64,000 nt of DNA from Lonsdalea iberica (GTDB lineage Bacteria; Pseudomonadota; Gammaproteobacteria; Enterobacterales; Enterobacteriaceae): NCBI RefSeq assembly GCF_002111585.1, contig NZ_LUTP01000012.1, positions 38,379 to 102,378 of the forward strand, read 5' to 3'. Shown in pieces: positions 44,857 to 57,544 of the stretch; position 1 is the first letter of the stretch; each line of letters opens with the position of its first letter. The position numbers and the translations under genes are program-made. Under the pieces are notes generated by a model. It was given only the letters and a program-made list of their open reading frames with translations, did no database searches and was not told the DNA's origin.

Positions 44857-45998
44857 GGTTTTGCCAACTCCAGTACCGCCTGAGCCGCCTGCTCATCGGC
44901 ATCACAACGTATCTGCTGATGCAGATGTAAAAAGGTTTCTTGTAACTCGTGGACCTGAACGCTGTCCTGTAACCACGGCAGCAAAGCCTCTGCCAGCTTG
45001 TCCGGGGTGCATTCGGTTTGCAGCAGCTCTTTCACCAGTTCACGCCCGGCCAGCAGATTAGGCAGTGAAACCCACGGCGTTTTGACCAGTTTGCTGGCCA
45101 ACCAGAAGGTGAACGGCTTCATCCGATAACCCACCACCATTGGACACTTCGCCAGCATGCACTCCAGCGCCGCCGTCCCCGAGGCCAATAGCGCCGCATC
45201 GCTGGCGATCATCGCCTCGCGCGCTAACCCATCCAGCAGACGGACATTCAAATCCGGCGCGACCTCATTTTTGATCTCTTCGAACTGCTGCCGTCGCTTG
45301 GCGTTGACCAGTGGCACGACAATCTCCAGATCGGGGCAGGATTCGCGCAAGAGTCTGGCGGTCAGAAGGAAATCCTTGCTCAGCATTTCGACTTCTGCGC
45401 CGCGGCTACCCGGCAGTATCGCCAGACAGCGAACATCAGGAGCAATCCCCAACGTCGCCCGGGCGGCCAGTTTATCGGGATGCAGCGGCATCGCGTCGGC
45501 CATGGTATGGCCAATGAAGCGGCAGGGAACGTTGAAACGGTCGTAAAACGCCTTTTCAAAAGGCAAAAAGGCCAACACTAAATCGGTAGCTCGACCAATT
45601 TTGAAAACGCGTTTTTGGCGCCAGGCCCACACGGAAGGGCTGACGTAATGAATGGTGGTGATCCCGCGCTGCTTCAATCGCCCTTCAAGCGTGATATTGA
45701 AGTCCGGCGCGTCGATGCCGACGAAGACATCAGGCTGCAACTCGGTGAAACGTTGGGCCAGGTCCCGGCGGATTTTCAGCAGACGCGGCAGGCGCTCCAG
45801 CACCTCCACGATGCCCATCACCGCCAGCTCTTCCATTTCGTACCAGGCTTCACACCCCTCGGCTTGCATGCGCGGACCGGCCACGCCGACAAAGCGCGCA
45901 TCCGGGACTTGGTGTTTGATGGCGCGAATTAAACCGGCGCCAAGAATATCGCCGGAGGTTTCTCCGGCGACAAGGGCAATAGTCAGGGGACGGGTCAT
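44853..45998 (-). CDS. lpxB: Lipid-A-disaccharide synthase
   Basis: LpxB is the peripheral membrane glycosyltransferase that joins UDP-diacylglucosamine to lipid X. The 381-residue product (E. coli 382) starts [24 protein letters not shown]. It has the family blocks [44 protein letters not shown] and [24 protein letters not shown]. It lies 5 bp after lpxA. Confidence 0.98.
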   Translation of the reverse strand: MTRPLTIALVAGETSGDILGAGLIRAIKHQVPDARFVGVAGPRMQAEGCEAWYEMEELAVMGIVEVLERLPRLLKIRRDLAQRFTELQPDVFVGIDAPDFNITLEGRLKQRGITTIHYVSPSVWAWRQKRVFKIGRATDLVLAFLPFEKAFYDRFNVPCRFIGHTMADAMPLHPDKLAARATLGIAPDVRCLAILPGSRGAEVEMLSKDFLLTARLLRESCPDLEIVVPLVNAKRRQQFEEIKNEVAPDLNVRLLDGLAREAMIASDAALLASGTAALECMLAKCPMVVGYRMKPFTFWLASKLVKTPWVSLPNLLAGRELVKELLQTECTPDKLAEALLPWLQDSVQVHELQETFLHLHQQIRCDADEQAAQAVLELAKP

Positions 45999-46003
45999 AA
46001 GCG

Positions 46004-46792
46004 TCAGCGAATAATGCCGCGCGTAGAGCGGGTGAAGAAGTCCAGATAAGCCTGAACCGCAGGATGGTCGGCGGCTAGCGCTTCGATCTCTGGCTTGACC
46101 TCATCCAGCGTCTTACCGCTACGATAGATAAGCTTGTAGGTGTTGCGTATTGCGTGCAACGTCGGTTTATCAAAACCACGGCGCTTCAACCCTTCGATAT
46201 TGATACCGAACGGCGTGGCGTGATTCCCCTGAGCAATCAAGTACGGCGGCACGTCTTGAGCCACGCCGGAGCAGCCGCCGACCATGACGTGCGCACCGAT
46301 GACGCAGAATTGATGTACAGCGGTCATACCGCCGATGATAGCGTAATCATCGACGGAAACATGGCCGCCCAGCGTCGCGTTATTCGCCAGGATGCAGTGA
46401 TTTCCCACGACACAGTCGTGAGCTATGTGCGTATTGATCATCAGCAGGTTATCGCTGCCGACTTTAGTCACCCCCTCGTCCTGCGCTGTTCCCCGGTGGA
46501 TAGTCACGCTTTCGCGGATGCGGTTGCGATCGCCTATCTCAACGCGGGTCGGCTCGCCTGCGTATTTCAGATCCTGATTAACTTCACCGATCGAAACAAA
46601 CTGATAGATCTCGTTATCGTTTCCGATACGAGTGACTCCGTTAACCACGACGTGCGATTTCAGCACCGTTCCCGCACCGATCTCTACCTGAGAACCGATC
46701 CAGCAGAAGGGGCCGATGTGTACGCCGGCACCGATGACGGCTCCGTCTTCAACAATCGAACTGGGATGAATAAAGGCGGTTTGATCAATCAC
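46004..46792 (-). CDS. lpxA: UDP-N-acetylglucosamine acyltransferase
   Basis: LpxA performs the first step of lipid A synthesis, adding 3-hydroxyacyl from ACP to UDP-GlcNAc. The 262-residue product has the expected left-handed beta-helix of hexapeptide repeats. The catalytic-histidine region is [12 protein letters not shown], and GLKRRGF lies in the C-terminal helical part. It lies 4 bp after fabZ. Confidence 0.98.
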   Translation of the reverse strand: MIDQTAFIHPSSIVEDGAVIGAGVHIGPFCWIGSQVEIGAGTVLKSHVVVNGVTRIGNDNEIYQFVSIGEVNQDLKYAGEPTRVEIGDRNRIRESVTIHRGTAQDEGVTKVGSDNLLMINTHIAHDCVVGNHCILANNATLGGHVSVDDYAIIGGMTAVHQFCVIGAHVMVGGCSGVAQDVPPYLIAQGNHATPFGINIEGLKRRGFDKPTLHAIRNTYKLIYRSGKTLDEVKPEIEALAADHPAVQAYLDFFTRSTRGIIR

Positions 46793-46796
46793 GTTA

Positions 46797-47252
46797 TCAG
46801 GCCTCCCGACGACGAGCGCACATCATCTCTGCTTCACAAGCGATTTCACCATCCACTTTCGCAACGCCTTTGAAACGGGCGACGCCACGGCGTTCTTTGA
46901 TGAATTCCACTTCCAATACCATCTGATCGCCCGGCTCAACAGGACGTTTGAAGCGCGCATTGTCGATCGCGGCAAAATAGTACAGCTCGCCGGGTTCCAG
47001 TTTGCCGACGCTTTTAAACGCCAGGATACCCGTGGCCTGAGCCATAGCTTCTAGGATTAGCACGCCGGGGAAAATCGGTTTACCTGGGAAATGCCCCTGG
47101 AAAAAGGGTTCATTAAAGGAAATGTTTTTCACTGCACGTAAAAATTTGCCTTCTTCGAAATGCAGTACGCGGTCTACCAGCAAAAACGGATAGCGGTGCG
47201 GCAACAGTTCCAGAATCTCTTCAATGTGCAGAGTATGGGTGTCAGTATTCAA
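46797..47252 (-). CDS. fabZ: 3-hydroxyacyl-[acyl-carrier-protein] dehydratase FabZ
   Basis: FabZ dehydrates 3-hydroxyacyl-ACP in fatty-acid elongation and competes with LpxA for 3-hydroxymyristoyl-ACP. The 151-residue product equals the E. coli length. The hot-dog fold carries the catalytic His in [20 protein letters not shown], with Glu in the same block. Translation starts at TTG (47252-47250), as in E. coli fabZ. A 148-bp gap separates it from lpxD. Confidence 0.97.
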   Translation of the reverse strand: MNTDTHTLHIEEILELLPHRYPFLLVDRVLHFEEGKFLRAVKNISFNEPFFQGHFPGKPIFPGVLILEAMAQATGILAFKSVGKLEPGELYYFAAIDNARFKRPVEPGDQMVLEVEFIKERRGVARFKGVAKVDGEIACEAEMMCARRREA

Positions 47253-47400
47253 AATACTCTTCCTGTCTTAATAAAAACGTCATCAACAATGCAGACCGCG
47301 GCTCCCCAATAGAGGGAGCCTCACACAGTCTGCCAATAACAAAGCAAAACAGCTTTGCCCTTCCCTGCAGCAAAGCTCGGTAGAACTGAAGCCAACAGAC

Positions 47401-48423
47401 TTAACTTTTATCGAGTTTTCGCTCTATGGTCTTCAATCGCTTGCTCATGTCATCAATATTCATGACCAAAGCCGCCGTTTTACGCCATGCTTTATTCGGC
47501 TGCAGTGGTATGCCCGAGGAGTATACACCAGGCTCGGTGATAGGACGCATAACCATCCCCATTCCCGTCACCTTAACTTTGTCACAAATTTCCATGTGAC
47601 CATTTATTACGCTGGCGCCGCCAATCATGCAGTAACGTCCGATTGTCAGACTACCCGCCATGATAACGCCTCCGGCAACTGCGGTATTGTCGCCAATCAC
47701 CACGTTGTGTGCAATCTGGCATTGGTTATCAATGATGACGCCGTTGCCGATGATTGTGTCATCCAACGCGCCACGGTCGATCGTCGTATTGGCGCCAATC
47801 TCTACGCGGTCGCCAATCATGACCGTGCCCAACTGAGGGATCTTCACCCAGTTGCCGCGATCGTTGGCATAACCAAACCCGTCCGAGCCAATGACCGCAC
47901 CGGACTGAATCAGACACTGTTCGCCCAGCACAACATTGTGATAAATCGTGACATTGGCCCACAAACGGCTGCCCGCGCCGATGCGCGTATTCTTGCCGAT
48001 GAAACAGTTAGCGCCGATGACGGCACCATCGCCCAGCTCAACGCCGGACTCAACCACCGCATTCGGGCCGATTGAGACGTTTTTACCTACGCGTGCATCC
48101 GACGCAATCGTCGCCGCAGGCGAGATATCTTCGGCCGGCGCCGGCGTCGTATCCATCACCTGCGCCATACGCGCATAGGTCAAATAAGGGTTTTTCACCA
48201 CCAGAGCGGCGGTATGACAGAAAGGCAAATCGGCTTCGGTCACCACAACGGCGGATGCCTGGGTGGTCGCAAGGCGATCGCGGTAACGGCTGTCAGACAA
48301 GAAAGTGATCTGACCTGACTGAGCAGAATGCATTGATGCGACAGCGGTGATGACGATATCGCCATCACCGTGCAACTGTGCATCCAACTGTTGTGCTAAA
48401 GCATCCAGTCGAATTGAAAACAT
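47401..48423 (-). CDS. lpxD: UDP-3-O-(3-hydroxymyristoyl)glucosamine N-acyltransferase
   Basis: LpxD adds the N-linked hydroxyacyl chain in lipid A synthesis. The 340-residue product (E. coli 341) has an N-terminal uridine-binding domain ([13 protein letters not shown]). The left-handed beta-helix includes the catalytic-histidine region [14 protein letters not shown], and a C-terminal helix ends [10 protein letters not shown]. It lies 4 bp downstream of skp. Confidence 0.98.
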   Translation of the reverse strand: MFSIRLDALAQQLDAQLHGDGDIVITAVASMHSAQSGQITFLSDSRYRDRLATTQASAVVVTEADLPFCHTAALVVKNPYLTYARMAQVMDTTPAPAEDISPAATIASDARVGKNVSIGPNAVVESGVELGDGAVIGANCFIGKNTRIGAGSRLWANVTIYHNVVLGEQCLIQSGAVIGSDGFGYANDRGNWVKIPQLGTVMIGDRVEIGANTTIDRGALDDTIIGNGVIIDNQCQIAHNVVIGDNTAVAGGVIMAGSLTIGRYCMIGGASVINGHMEICDKVKVTGMGMVMRPITEPGVYSSGIPLQPNKAWRKTAALVMNIDDMSKRLKTIERKLDKS

Positions 48424-48427
48424 CGAA

Positions 48428-48925
48428 TTATTTAACCTGTTTCAGCACGTCGGCAGTAATGTCTTTCGCGTTGTCCGCGTAGGCGACAGCGTTAGCATCA
48501 ATGACGATGTCATAACCCTGTTTGCTGGCAACACTTTTCACAGCATCCTGAATACGGCTCAGGATTTTGTTACGTTCTTCCATCTGGCGACGACGGTTGT
48601 CCTGATCAAATGCCTGCGCTTTAGTCGAGAACTGCTCGCGCTGTGCCATGATGCCTTTTTCCATCTTGCTGCGTTCGCTGGCTTTCATCGTAGAGCCATC
48701 ACGCTGCAATTTTTGCATTTTCTGCTGCAGATCGCGTTCCATATTCTGAAGCTCTGACGCACGGCCGCGGAACTCACTGTCCAGCTGCTTGGCGACGGTT
48801 TCGCGTTGCGGCAATTGCTGGAAGATGCTGGATACGTTTACCACTGCAATTTTATCAGCAGCTTGAACGCCCGCTGATGCAGCTAATGCCAGGCCAAGAC
48901 CTGCGGCACACAACCACTTTTTCAC
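48428..48925 (-). CDS. skp: Skp periplasmic chaperone
   Basis: Skp holds unfolded outer-membrane proteins in the periplasm and delivers them toward BamA. The 165-residue product (E. coli 161) has a Sec signal peptide [22 protein letters not shown] cleaved before ADKIAVV. Long basic amphipathic helices form the tentacles, and the tail is [23 protein letters not shown]. It lies 143 bp after bamA and just before lpxD. Confidence 0.97.
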   Translation of the reverse strand: MKKWLCAAGLGLALAASAGVQAADKIAVVNVSSIFQQLPQRETVAKQLDSEFRGRASELQNMERDLQQKMQKLQRDGSTMKASERSKMEKGIMAQREQFSTKAQAFDQDNRRRQMEERNKILSRIQDAVKSVASKQGYDIVIDANAVAYADNAKDITADVLKQVK

Positions 48926-49068
48926 TATAAACTCCTCACGCTAACCTATTTGTGTCTTAACACACTCGTGTATGCACAACAGGCAGCGATGCGACGCTCC
49001 GTAAAGGCCGGCGTCCCTCAACTCTGCCTGCCGTGCGGCTTGCCTGCATACGTTCTGCTGGCCTCAGA

Positions 49069-51495
49069 TTACCAAGTTTTGCCTATGTTAAACTGGAACT
49101 GCTCCGATTTATCCCCATCGTATTTCTTGATCGGCTGGGCATAAGAGAAGACCAAAGGCCCCAGTGGAGACATCCACTGCAACGCAATACCACTGGATAT
49201 GCGGAAATTACCCGGTTTGCTGTAATCCGGCACGCCCGCGGCAATCGAGGCCGGGGTATTTTCCCAATGGGTATCCCACACCGTACCACCATCGACGAAC
49301 AAGGAAGTACGCACGGAGTTAGCATATTTTTCGCTGATGAACGGCGTAGGCACAATCAGTTCGGCGCTCAGCACCATCACCGCGTTACCGCCCACTGCAT
49401 CATCAAGATTGTCCTTATCGATCGGACAACCGGCATAGGACGACTCCGTACCGCTACATTTGTAGTAGGCGGCCTTCGGACCGATGGTATTCGACTGGAA
49501 ACCACGAACCGAGCTTGAACCACCGGCGTAGAAGTTGTCGTAGAACGGCATCTCCTTACCGCCGAGACCATCGCCATAACCCAGACGAGAGCGGCCCATC
49601 AGCACCCAGTTACGATTTTCGGTCAGCGGCAGATAGCTGGTCGAATCCAGAGTGACTTTATAGTACTCGTTGTCCGAACCCGGAATCGTCACCTTACCGT
49701 TCAGCGTCACGCGGCTACCCGACGTCGGGAAATACCCCCGGTCCAGGTTGTTGTATGTCCAACCCTGCGTCAGGAAGAAGTCATCTGCTGAGAAGTCCGC
49801 GCTGTCGGAGCTACCGCTCACAACGCCCGGTTCAACACCGGATTTATAGAGATAGCGCCACATCGCGACCTGCGGTTCCATATCGGACAGGTCGTTGTGC
49901 ACGTAGTCGAGGCCCAGACGCAACGAGTTGTTCTCGTTAATCGGGAAGCCCAGCGTCGTGCCCGCGCCATAGCTGCGGTTGGTGTAGTCGGACAAATCGG
50001 CGTCATACGCCTTAAAATCGTTATAGAAGACACGACCGCCCAGGCTGACTCCGTCCACCGTAAAGTACGGGTCGGTCATCGACAGTTCGATATAGGTCTG
50101 GTAATCGTTCTTCGTTCCGGTGATCCCAACAGAGTTCCCCGTACCCAGCCAGTTGTCCTGCTGGACCCCAGCCTGGAAACTCACGCCGCTTTCAGTACCG
50201 AAACCGATACCAAAGTTCAGACTACCGGTATTACGTTCTTTCACCTTGTAGACCACATCGACCTGATCCGGCGTGCCGGGAACGCGCTGCGTTTCCGTAT
50301 CCACGCTTTCAAAGTATCCGAGGCGATTCAGACGCTCTTTACCCTGGTCGACCAAATCATTGCCGAGCCAGCCGCCTTCCATCTGGCGCATCTCACGACG
50401 CAACACGGAGTCTTTAGAGGTGTCGTTGCCTTCAAAACGAATACGACGAACGGAGAAGCGGTTACCCGCGTCCACGCTGATGTTAAGGCGTACCGTCTTA
50501 TCAGCATCGTTGATTTCCGGCTGCGTGATTACGCGCGGATAGGCGTAGCCATAACGGCCCAGCAGTTTCTTGATGCTTTCTTCCATCCGGGTCACTTTCG
50601 TGCCGTTGTACAGCTCGCCCGGCTGGATTTTGGTCAGCCCTTCGATTTCAGCGGAGTGCCCGGCCAAATTGCCGCGGACATCGACGCCAGAGAGTTTGTA
50701 CTGTTCGCCTTCCGTCAGGTTGATGGTGATATAAATGCCTTTTTTATCCGGCGTCAGACTCACCTGAGTGGAATCGATATTGAAACGCGCATAGCCGCGA
50801 TCGAGGTAGAAGCTGCGCAGCGTTTCGAGGTCGCCGGACAGTTTCTGCTTCTGATATTTACGGTCACCCACCACGTTCCACCAGGGCACCTCGTCGCGCA
50901 ACTGGAAGCGCGAAATCAGCTCATCGCTGCTGAACGCTTTGTTGCCAACGATGTTGATCTGTTGGATTTTGGCGGAGACGCCTTCGGTGAAGACCAGCTT
51001 GAGATCGACACGATTACGCGGCAGCGGCGTGACCACGGCTTTCACCGTGGCGCTGTATTTACCGACGCTGTAGTAGAAGTCTTCCAACCCCTTTTCGATG
51101 TTGGAAATCATCGTACGGTCAAGCGCTTCCCCCACGCGAACGCCGGATGCTTCCAGGTTCTCTTTCAGCATGTCCTCCTTCACCGACTTGTTGCCGGAGA
51201 AGGTGATGCTGGCGATGGTGGGACGTTCTTTCACCTGCACGAGCAGCGTATTGCCATCCCGCAGTACTCGAACATCTTCGAAGTTTCCGGTCGCAAATAA
51301 AGCACGGATAATATTCCCGATATCTTCATCGCTGACGTTATCTCCAACACGGACTGGCATGCTGAGCAATGCCGCACCGACGGCAACCCGTTGCAGGCCC
51401 TCGAAATGAATGTCTTTCACTACGAATCCGTCTGCACCGTATACGGTGGCGCTACTGAACAGTAGCGACGCTAAGAGCAACTTTTTAATCGCCAT
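49069..51495 (-). CDS. bamA: BamA, outer-membrane protein assembly factor
   Basis: BamA is the essential core of the Bam complex that inserts beta-barrels in the outer membrane. The 808-residue product (E. coli 810) has signal [21 protein letters not shown] and five POTRA domains (about 24-420). A 16-strand barrel follows, with the extracellular-loop-6 motif SSVRGFQSN (Val-Arg-Gly-Phe). A Cys pair lies in [14 protein letters not shown]. The C-terminal strand ends FNIGKTW. A strong AGGA precedes the start. rseP is 35 bp upstream. Confidence 0.98.
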   Translation of the reverse strand: MAIKKLLLASLLFSSATVYGADGFVVKDIHFEGLQRVAVGAALLSMPVRVGDNVSDEDIGNIIRALFATGNFEDVRVLRDGNTLLVQVKERPTIASITFSGNKSVKEDMLKENLEASGVRVGEALDRTMISNIEKGLEDFYYSVGKYSATVKAVVTPLPRNRVDLKLVFTEGVSAKIQQINIVGNKAFSSDELISRFQLRDEVPWWNVVGDRKYQKQKLSGDLETLRSFYLDRGYARFNIDSTQVSLTPDKKGIYITINLTEGEQYKLSGVDVRGNLAGHSAEIEGLTKIQPGELYNGTKVTRMEESIKKLLGRYGYAYPRVITQPEINDADKTVRLNISVDAGNRFSVRRIRFEGNDTSKDSVLRREMRQMEGGWLGNDLVDQGKERLNRLGYFESVDTETQRVPGTPDQVDVVYKVKERNTGSLNFGIGFGTESGVSFQAGVQQDNWLGTGNSVGITGTKNDYQTYIELSMTDPYFTVDGVSLGGRVFYNDFKAYDADLSDYTNRSYGAGTTLGFPINENNSLRLGLDYVHNDLSDMEPQVAMWRYLYKSGVEPGVVSGSSDSADFSADDFFLTQGWTYNNLDRGYFPTSGSRVTLNGKVTIPGSDNEYYKVTLDSTSYLPLTENRNWVLMGRSRLGYGDGLGGKEMPFYDNFYAGGSSSVRGFQSNTIGPKAAYYKCSGTESSYAGCPIDKDNLDDAVGGNAVMVLSAELIVPTPFISEKYANSVRTSLFVDGGTVWDTHWENTPASIAAGVPDYSKPGNFRISSGIALQWMSPLGPLVFSYAQPIKKYDGDKSEQFQFNIGKTW

Positions 51496-51530
51496 CGTTG
51501 TTATGCGTTTTTCCTAACTTAATCCACACC

Positions 51531-52886
51531 TTAAAGGCGGGAGAAATCATTGAAAAGTGCGAGTCCCATTAACATCATCAGCAGCACTGTGCCGATGCGA
51601 TAACTGAAGTCCTGCACACGCTCGGAAACCGGCCCACCTTTCAGCTTTTCTATCGCCAGAAAGAGCAGGTGACCACCATCTAGTACCGGCAGCGGGAACA
51701 GATTGATGATCCCCAGATTGACGCTTATCAGTGCCAAAAACATCAGGTAATAAATCAATCCATAATCAGCTGACATTCCTGCACCCTGAGCGATGGATAT
51801 CGGCCCGCTCAGGTTATTCAGCTTAACGTCGCCAGCAATCAGTTTCCCTATCATGCCAACTGTCAACTTCATCAACTGCCACGTTTTGTCAGTGGCTTCG
51901 TAAACAGCGCTGAACGGTCCGTACTGGCGAACGGTTCTATACTCTTCAGGCAGCGGCGTCACGCGCGGGATAACGCCGGCAAACCCTTCGATTTTGTCTT
52001 TTCCTACCGTTTTGCTGTCGGGGATCAGGGTGGTTGTCACCGTTTCCCCTTCCCGTTCCACCGACAACTCGACGCGCTCACCGGGGTGTTCGCGGACGGC
52101 AATGACAAACTGTTGCCAACGCGACAACAGTTGACCATCGACTTTAACGATCCTGTCCCCAGCTTGCAAACCCGCTTTTTCAGCGGCTGAATGGGGCTGA
52201 ATTCCGGCCAACACCGCTTCAACCTGCGGCCCGCGGGGCACAATGCCCAGAGAAACCGCGGGATCCTGCTTATCCGGTTCAAAACTCCAGCTGCGCAGAT
52301 CCAGTTTTTTCTGTTCGATAAGCGAAGACCCGAGCGGGGCCGTGCCTATCGTCATCGCGGCGTCGCCAATCTTACTGATAAACGCAAGACGAACACTGTC
52401 CCAATCAGGCGTTTCGATACCGTCAATTGACTTTAGTTCCATCCCCGGCGAAATTTGCGCCTGCGCGGCAATCGAGTCGGGTAAAACTTCGCCAACCACC
52501 GGACGCACGCCAGGAACGCCAAGAATAAAGACCAGCCAATAAGCGAAAACGGCAAAGATGAAGTTGGCAATAGGACCCGCGCTGACAATGGCCGCGCGCT
52601 GCCAGACGGTCTTGCGGTCAAATGCCTGACCGGCCAATTCAGGTGGAATCTCCGCCACCCGACCATCGAGCATTTTGACATAGCCGCCCAGCGGGATGAG
52701 TGCGATGACGTATTCGGTGCCCTGACGATCGCGACGTCGCCATAGCGCCTTTCCGAAGCCGATAGAAAAACGCTCCACCCGGACGCCGCACCGACGGGCG
52801 ACCCAGAAGTGGCCGAATTCATGAACCGTTATCAACACACCAAGGGCGACGATAAATGCGGCCAGACTCCAGAGAATATTCATCAT
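51531..52886 (-). CDS. rseP: RseP, site-2 intramembrane metalloprotease
   Basis: RseP cuts RseA in the inner membrane to release sigma-E and also removes signal-peptide remnants. The 451-residue product (E. coli 450) has the zinc motif His22-Glu23-x-x-His26 in VHEFGH and two periplasmic PDZ domains. The second metal motif is [14 protein letters not shown]. Starting at the first of two adjacent ATGs (52886) aligns residue for residue with E. coli. It lies 21 bp after cdsA. Confidence 0.97.
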   Translation of the reverse strand: MMNILWSLAAFIVALGVLITVHEFGHFWVARRCGVRVERFSIGFGKALWRRRDRQGTEYVIALIPLGGYVKMLDGRVAEIPPELAGQAFDRKTVWQRAAIVSAGPIANFIFAVFAYWLVFILGVPGVRPVVGEVLPDSIAAQAQISPGMELKSIDGIETPDWDSVRLAFISKIGDAAMTIGTAPLGSSLIEQKKLDLRSWSFEPDKQDPAVSLGIVPRGPQVEAVLAGIQPHSAAEKAGLQAGDRIVKVDGQLLSRWQQFVIAVREHPGERVELSVEREGETVTTTLIPDSKTVGKDKIEGFAGVIPRVTPLPEEYRTVRQYGPFSAVYEATDKTWQLMKLTVGMIGKLIAGDVKLNNLSGPISIAQGAGMSADYGLIYYLMFLALISVNLGIINLFPLPVLDGGHLLFLAIEKLKGGPVSERVQDFSYRIGTVLLMMLMGLALFNDFSRL

Positions 52887-52907
52887 AAACAGGCTCTACC
52901 GGTATTC

Positions 52908-53765
52908 CTAAACAGCGTTGAACAGTAACAGCATCAGGCAGGAAAACACAGGCACCGCCGCCGTAAGACTATCAATGCGATCCATCACCCCGCCGTGACC
53001 GGGAATAAGATGACTACTGTCTTTAACGCCCGCTTCGCGTTTGAACATGCTTTCGGTCAGATCGCCCAATACGGAAGCCAGCACGGCGACAATTGAGCAG
53101 ATCAGAAGGATATGACCCGAGCTTGTCAGCGGAACAAAATGATTAAAAACAACGGAAATCAGCGCGGAGCTCGCCAGCCCGCCGATCAGTCCTTCCCAGG
53201 TTTTTCCCGGAGAGATTTTCGGCGCCAGCTTATGTCGGCCAAAGAGCTTACCGAAGGCGTAAGCGCCGCTGTCGGCGCCCCACACCAGCAGCATGACATA
53301 CAGCAACCACCAGGCGCCGGTAAATGAGTTGGCTTCATAGCCCAACTGACGCAGCGTCACCATGCCCCAGAAGAACGGGATGATGGTCAGCATGCCGGCG
53401 ACCAGCCGCAGTATGCGCGAATGCCGCCAGGCGAGAGCCGATGCCGGGTAGGACAACACCATCACCAGCGCCACGCACCACCAGACGACAGAGGACCACA
53501 GCGACGCTGATACCTGCACCACATGCACCGAGCGTTGGTAAGCCGGTATCGTCAACATCATGACGGCCAGCAGCAGCCCAAAGAGCAACGCCAGCCAGAT
53601 ACGTTGACTGTATGAAACGAATCCAGCCAGCTGTCCCCACTCCCAGGCAGCCAGCATGCAAACAGCCAACGTCACCAAAGAGAATCCCAGCAGCGGCAGG
53701 AAAAAGAGCGCGGCAATAACAGCAGGAATAAGAATTAAAGCAGTAATCAAGCGATACTTCAGCAA
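52908..53765 (-). CDS. cdsA: Phosphatidate cytidylyltransferase
   Basis: CdsA makes CDP-diacylglycerol, the precursor of all phospholipids, in the inner membrane. The 285-residue product equals the E. coli length, with about eight hydrophobic segments. The C-terminal signature is REAGVKDSSHLIPGHGGVMDRIDSL, with the catalytic SPGKTWEG loop before it. It lies 9 bp after uppS. Confidence 0.97.
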   Translation of the reverse strand: MLKYRLITALILIPAVIAALFFLPLLGFSLVTLAVCMLAAWEWGQLAGFVSYSQRIWLALLFGLLLAVMMLTIPAYQRSVHVVQVSASLWSSVVWWCVALVMVLSYPASALAWRHSRILRLVAGMLTIIPFFWGMVTLRQLGYEANSFTGAWWLLYVMLLVWGADSGAYAFGKLFGRHKLAPKISPGKTWEGLIGGLASSALISVVFNHFVPLTSSGHILLICSIVAVLASVLGDLTESMFKREAGVKDSSHLIPGHGGVMDRIDSLTAAVPVFSCLMLLLFNAV

Positions 53766-53774
53766 AAGGTCCCC

Positions 53775-54536
53775 CTAGGATGCAACGACATCGTTAGGCG
53801 TGGTTCCTCCGAAGCGACGCTCTCGTTGAGCAAAAGCATTCAGCGCACCTTCAAAGACTTCTTCATCAAAATCGGGCCAGAGGACATCAGTGAAATACAA
53901 CTCAGCATAGGCTATTTGCCACAATAAAAAGTTGCTGATGCGATGTTCTCCGCCCGTTCTTATTACTAAATCGACCGGCGCCTGCTCGTTAAGGCAGGTG
54001 TACTGGCACAGGGTGGCTTCATCAATGGTATCGGGACGCAGCGCACCTTCCTGTACCTGCTCGGCGATTTGTCGGACTCCCTGAATGATATCCCAACGGC
54101 CGCCATAATTCGCAGCAATATTCAGGGTAAGGCCGGTATTATTCGCTGTCAGCTCTTCCGAAAGACGGATTCGCTCCTGCAAACGTGAACTAAAACGACG
54201 GGTATCCCCGATAATGCGCAGCCGGACATTGTGTTTGTGCAAGCTTTTCACTTCGCCGTCCAGCGCTCGCATGAATAGCTGCATCAACGCAGATACTTCT
54301 TGGGGCGGACGACTCCAGTTCTCGCTGCTGAACGCATAGAGCGTTAAGGCATTCAACTGATGACGGGCGGCAAAACTGACTGCCCGGCGAACGGATTTCA
54401 CTCCCGCCTGATGGCCGAAAACGCGTAGTTTACCCCGCTGCTTCGCCCAACGCCCGTTACCATCCATGATGATGGCGACATGACGAGGACTGCATAACTG
54501 CTGGCTTTGGCTGCCTTGTTGATTTTTGGAGGGCAT
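53775..54536 (-). CDS. uppS: Undecaprenyl diphosphate synthase
   Basis: UppS (IspU) condenses eight isopentenyl units on farnesyl diphosphate to make the C55 carrier lipid for peptidoglycan and O-antigen. From the ATG at 54536 the product has 253 residues, the E. coli length. The catalytic Asp25 lies in [12 protein letters not shown]. NxxS motifs are in [10 protein letters not shown], and the IPP-binding [25 protein letters not shown] block is intact. A start 17 codons upstream (54587) has a better-placed AGGT and cannot be excluded. Confidence 0.96.
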   Translation of the reverse strand: MPSKNQQGSQSQQLCSPRHVAIIMDGNGRWAKQRGKLRVFGHQAGVKSVRRAVSFAARHQLNALTLYAFSSENWSRPPQEVSALMQLFMRALDGEVKSLHKHNVRLRIIGDTRRFSSRLQERIRLSEELTANNTGLTLNIAANYGGRWDIIQGVRQIAEQVQEGALRPDTIDEATLCQYTCLNEQAPVDLVIRTGGEHRISNFLLWQIAYAELYFTDVLWPDFDEEVFEGALNAFAQRERRFGGTTPNDVVAS

Positions 54537-54725
54537 AGCGTGTACTGATTTCCTCAAGCAAGAATATCGATAGGTTCTTTCAGTCATCGGACCTGGCAGC
54601 GCAAAAAAAGCCGTGAACGTACACAGCTTATCGTTACCGTTGGCTTATCGCGTAAACAGCCTACACCTAGCGGCGCAGACTATACCATTTCAAAACACCT
54701 GCCACAAACGCGCACCCCCGCCCCA

Positions 54726-55919
54726 TCAGCGGTAATGATGCAGTTCCTGTCGTGCCTGTATCCTTGCCCAGCGGTCGATAGCTAGTACATCGTCTACACT
54801 GTCGGGCTCCGGTAGTACCAATTGATCCAGTACCTGCCGGTTGACCTGCGCGATGTCCGTAAAACGGATAGCCGACTGAAGAAAAGCCTCGACGGCAACC
54901 TCATTGGCGGCATTTAATGCCGTTGTCGCCGCCTGTCCGTGGTTACAGGCTTCTATCGCCAGCGTGAGACAAGGATAACGCTGATAATCCGGAGCCGAAA
55001 AGGTCAACGCGCCCAGCTGGCAAAAATCCAGTTTCGGTACCCCAGAGGCGACGCGTGCCGGATAGGCCATCGCGTGCGCAATCGGCGTACGCATATCTGG
55101 AGATCCCAACTGCGCCAATACGCTGCCGTCCCGATAACGCACCATGGAATGGATGACCGACTGAGGGTGAATCACCACTTCCATCTGTTCATCCGATGCT
55201 TTAAACAGCCAGCGGGCTTCGATGTATTCCAGACCTTTGTTCATCATGGTCGCAGAATCCACGGAAATTTTACGCCCCATCGACCAGTTGGGATGAGCGC
55301 AAGCCTGATCGGGCGTCATCGCCCTCAGGTCCGCCAGCGCGGTATCACGGAAAGGCCCACCTGAACCGGTAAGGACAATCTGTTCAACGCCGTAATCCAT
55401 AAGGCCAGCGTACCCCAGCTGATGCTGAATTTGCTCAGGTAAACTCTGAAAAATAGCATTATGTTCGCTGTCGATAGGCAGTAGTTGGGCTCGGTTAGCC
55501 GCAACTTCACGCATAAACAGGTGACCACAAGTGACAAGCGATTCTTTATTCGCCAATAGTACCTGCTTACCTGCGCGAATCGCCGCCAGCGTCGGCAACA
55601 GTCCGGCCGCGCCCACAATGGCCGCCATAACCTGGTCGACGCCATCCAATCCGGCCAACTCGCAGGCACCCTGCTCGCCGCACAGCACCTCGGTTTTACA
55701 GCGCTGCTCTTTCAACTGCCGACGCAATTCGCTTGCGCTGTCTTCATCCGCCATCGCAGCAAATTCAGGGCGAAATTCCAGACATTGTTCTACCATTCGC
55801 GGCACATTCCGCCCGGCGACCAGCGCTTTGACCGAAAAATCGTTTGGATTCGCCCTGACCACAGCCAGCGTACTCACGCCGATCGAACCCGTTGAACCCA
55901 AAATTGTCAGCTTCTTCAT
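54726..55919 (-). CDS. dxr: 1-deoxy-D-xylulose 5-phosphate reductoisomerase
   Basis: Dxr (IspC) makes methylerythritol phosphate from DXP, the first committed step of the MEP isoprenoid pathway. The 397-residue product (E. coli 398) has the NADPH motif ILGSTGSIG and the metal/substrate block [15 protein letters not shown]. The flexible loop is [23 protein letters not shown]. It feeds uppS downstream in the same direction, with a 189-bp gap to the chosen uppS start. Confidence 0.97.
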   Translation of the reverse strand: MKKLTILGSTGSIGVSTLAVVRANPNDFSVKALVAGRNVPRMVEQCLEFRPEFAAMADEDSASELRRQLKEQRCKTEVLCGEQGACELAGLDGVDQVMAAIVGAAGLLPTLAAIRAGKQVLLANKESLVTCGHLFMREVAANRAQLLPIDSEHNAIFQSLPEQIQHQLGYAGLMDYGVEQIVLTGSGGPFRDTALADLRAMTPDQACAHPNWSMGRKISVDSATMMNKGLEYIEARWLFKASDEQMEVVIHPQSVIHSMVRYRDGSVLAQLGSPDMRTPIAHAMAYPARVASGVPKLDFCQLGALTFSAPDYQRYPCLTLAIEACNHGQAATTALNAANEVAVEAFLQSAIRFTDIAQVNRQVLDQLVLPEPDSVDDVLAIDRWARIQARQELHHYR

Positions 55920-56049
55920 AGGAATGCTCTAATACGTACAGCGGTTGATTGTCAGATGTGGCAGCAGGCGGGAGTTCGACTCTTCCATTGCTGTCGGCAA
56001 TGCCGGTTGAGCCGGTATAGATACCGCCAAACCTGAATCAAGGAAGCAT

Positions 56050-56103
56050 AAAAAATAAAGCGCCGCGAGAGGGAGGAATAAACCTTCACCTACTGGCGGC
56101 GCT
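56050..56103 (-). terminator. Terminator of frr
   Basis: AGCGCCGC (56059-56066) pairs with GCGGCGCT (56096-56103) across a 29-nt loop. The minus strand then reads TTTATTTTTT. It lies about 17 bp after the frr stop. Confidence 0.7.
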
Positions 56104-56119
56104 GTCCTGACTGATGGAT

Positions 56120-56677
56120 TTAGAAGTCCATCAGTTCCTTTTCTTTATCAGCCAGCGCGGCGTCGATTTTCTTGATAAAGCTGTCGGTCAGCTTCTGAAT
56201 ATCGTCCTGAGCGCGGCGTTCTTCGTCTTCGCTGATGGTTTTGTCTTTCAACTGCGCCTTCAGCTTGTCGTTCGCGTCACGGCGCACGTTACGAACGGAG
56301 ACTCGCCCCTGCTCGGCTTCGCCGCGGACCACTTTGATCAGGTCTTTACGGCGCTCTTCAGTCAGCGCAGGCAGCGGTACACGAATGACCGTCCCCGCGG
56401 ACATCGGGTTCAGACCGAGATCGGACGCCATAATCGCTTTTTCTACGGCCGCGCTCAGAGAGCGGTCAAAGACCGTCACAGCCAGCGTACGGGCATCTTC
56501 CGCAACTACGTTGGCGACCTGACGCAGCGGCGTTGCGCTACCGTAATATTCCACATGAATGCCGTCCAGTAGGCTGGGAGAAGCCCGTCCGGTACGGACT
56601 TTGCTGATTTGGTTTTTGAAAACCTCTACGCATTTTTCCATGCGAGTATCAGCATCTTTTCTGATTTCATTAATCAC
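56120..56677 (-). CDS. frr: Ribosome-recycling factor
   Basis: RRF splits post-termination ribosomes together with EF-G. From a GTG at 56677 the product has 185 residues, the E. coli length, with the same GTG start ([39 protein letters not shown]). The end [12 protein letters not shown] is typical. The frame is open 16 codons further upstream, but without homology. It lies about 135 bp after pyrH. Confidence 0.97.
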   Translation of the reverse strand: MINEIRKDADTRMEKCVEVFKNQISKVRTGRASPSLLDGIHVEYYGSATPLRQVANVVAEDARTLAVTVFDRSLSAAVEKAIMASDLGLNPMSAGTVIRVPLPALTEERRKDLIKVVRGEAEQGRVSVRNVRRDANDKLKAQLKDKTISEDEERRAQDDIQKLTDSFIKKIDAALADKEKELMDF

Positions 56678-56812
56678 GTTGTGAACCCTTGAAAACTGGT
56701 TGCCTGTCAGATCACGCCGCAGCATGATCCAGTGAATAATTTATGCCAGCCGTAGCGGGCAGCGATAGCGCTATCTTGTATCGCCGAAGCAGGATATTAC
56801 CCTACTTTGACG

Positions 56813-57544
56813 TTAGCCGTTATTACTGATCAACGTGCCTTCTTTTTCACCCATCACCACACGACGCAGCGCGCCGGGCTTGTTCATATTGAACACGCGG
56901 ATCGGCAGGTTGTGGTCTCGCGCCAGCGTAAATGCAGCAAGATCCATCACCTTCAGTTCACGTTCAAGCACATCCTGGTAGTCCAGCGTTTCGTACAACG
57001 TCGCATTCGGATCTTTTACCGGATCGGCAGAGTAAACGCCATCGACTTTAGTCGCCTTTAAAACCACGTCGGCTTCGATCTCGATGCCGCGCAAACACGC
57101 TGCGGAGTCAGTGGTGAAGAAAGGGTTGCCGGTGCCGGCCGAGAAAATCACGACGCGGTTATTGCGCAGCAGGCTGATAGCCTCCGCCCAACTGTAGTTA
57201 TCGCATACGCCGTTCAGCGGGATCGCCGACATCAGTCGAGCATTGACGTATGCGCGGTGCAAGGCATCACGCATCGCCAGACCGTTCATTACCGTCGCCA
57301 GCATCCCCATGTGGTCGCCCACAACACGGTTCATTCCCGCCTTGGCGAGCCCAGCGCCGCGAAACAAGTTGCCGCCGCCGATAACCACACCGACCTGAAT
57401 GCCCAGCTCAACCAGTTCTTTCACTTCCTGAGCCATGCGATCCAGAATGCTAGCATCAATACCGAAACCGTCCGCGCCTTGCAGGGCTTCGCCGCTCAGC
57501 TTGAGCAGGATACGTTGATATACGGGTTTTGCGTTGGTTGCCAT
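56813..57544 (-). CDS. pyrH: Uridylate kinase
   Basis: PyrH phosphorylates UMP to UDP and is essential. From the ATG at 57544 the product has 243 residues (E. coli 241). It has [41 protein letters not shown] and [13 protein letters not shown], of the amino-acid-kinase fold. The frame stays open 41 codons upstream into the tsf-pyrH spacer, but that part is not protein-like. A terminator separates it from tsf. Confidence 0.97.
   Translation of the reverse strand: MATNAKPVYQRILLKLSGEALQGADGFGIDASILDRMAQEVKELVELGIQVGVVIGGGNLFRGAGLAKAGMNRVVGDHMGMLATVMNGLAMRDALHRAYVNARLMSAIPLNGVCDNYSWAEAISLLRNNRVVIFSAGTGNPFFTTDSAACLRGIEIEADVVLKATKVDGVYSADPVKDPNATLYETLDYQDVLERELKVMDLAAFTLARDHNLPIRVFNMNKPGALRRVVMGEKEGTLISNNG

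Noticed and set aside
49897..51300. Long open frame antisense to bamA (467 codons)
   Set aside because: Shadow frame; composition and position follow bamA codon usage exactly.
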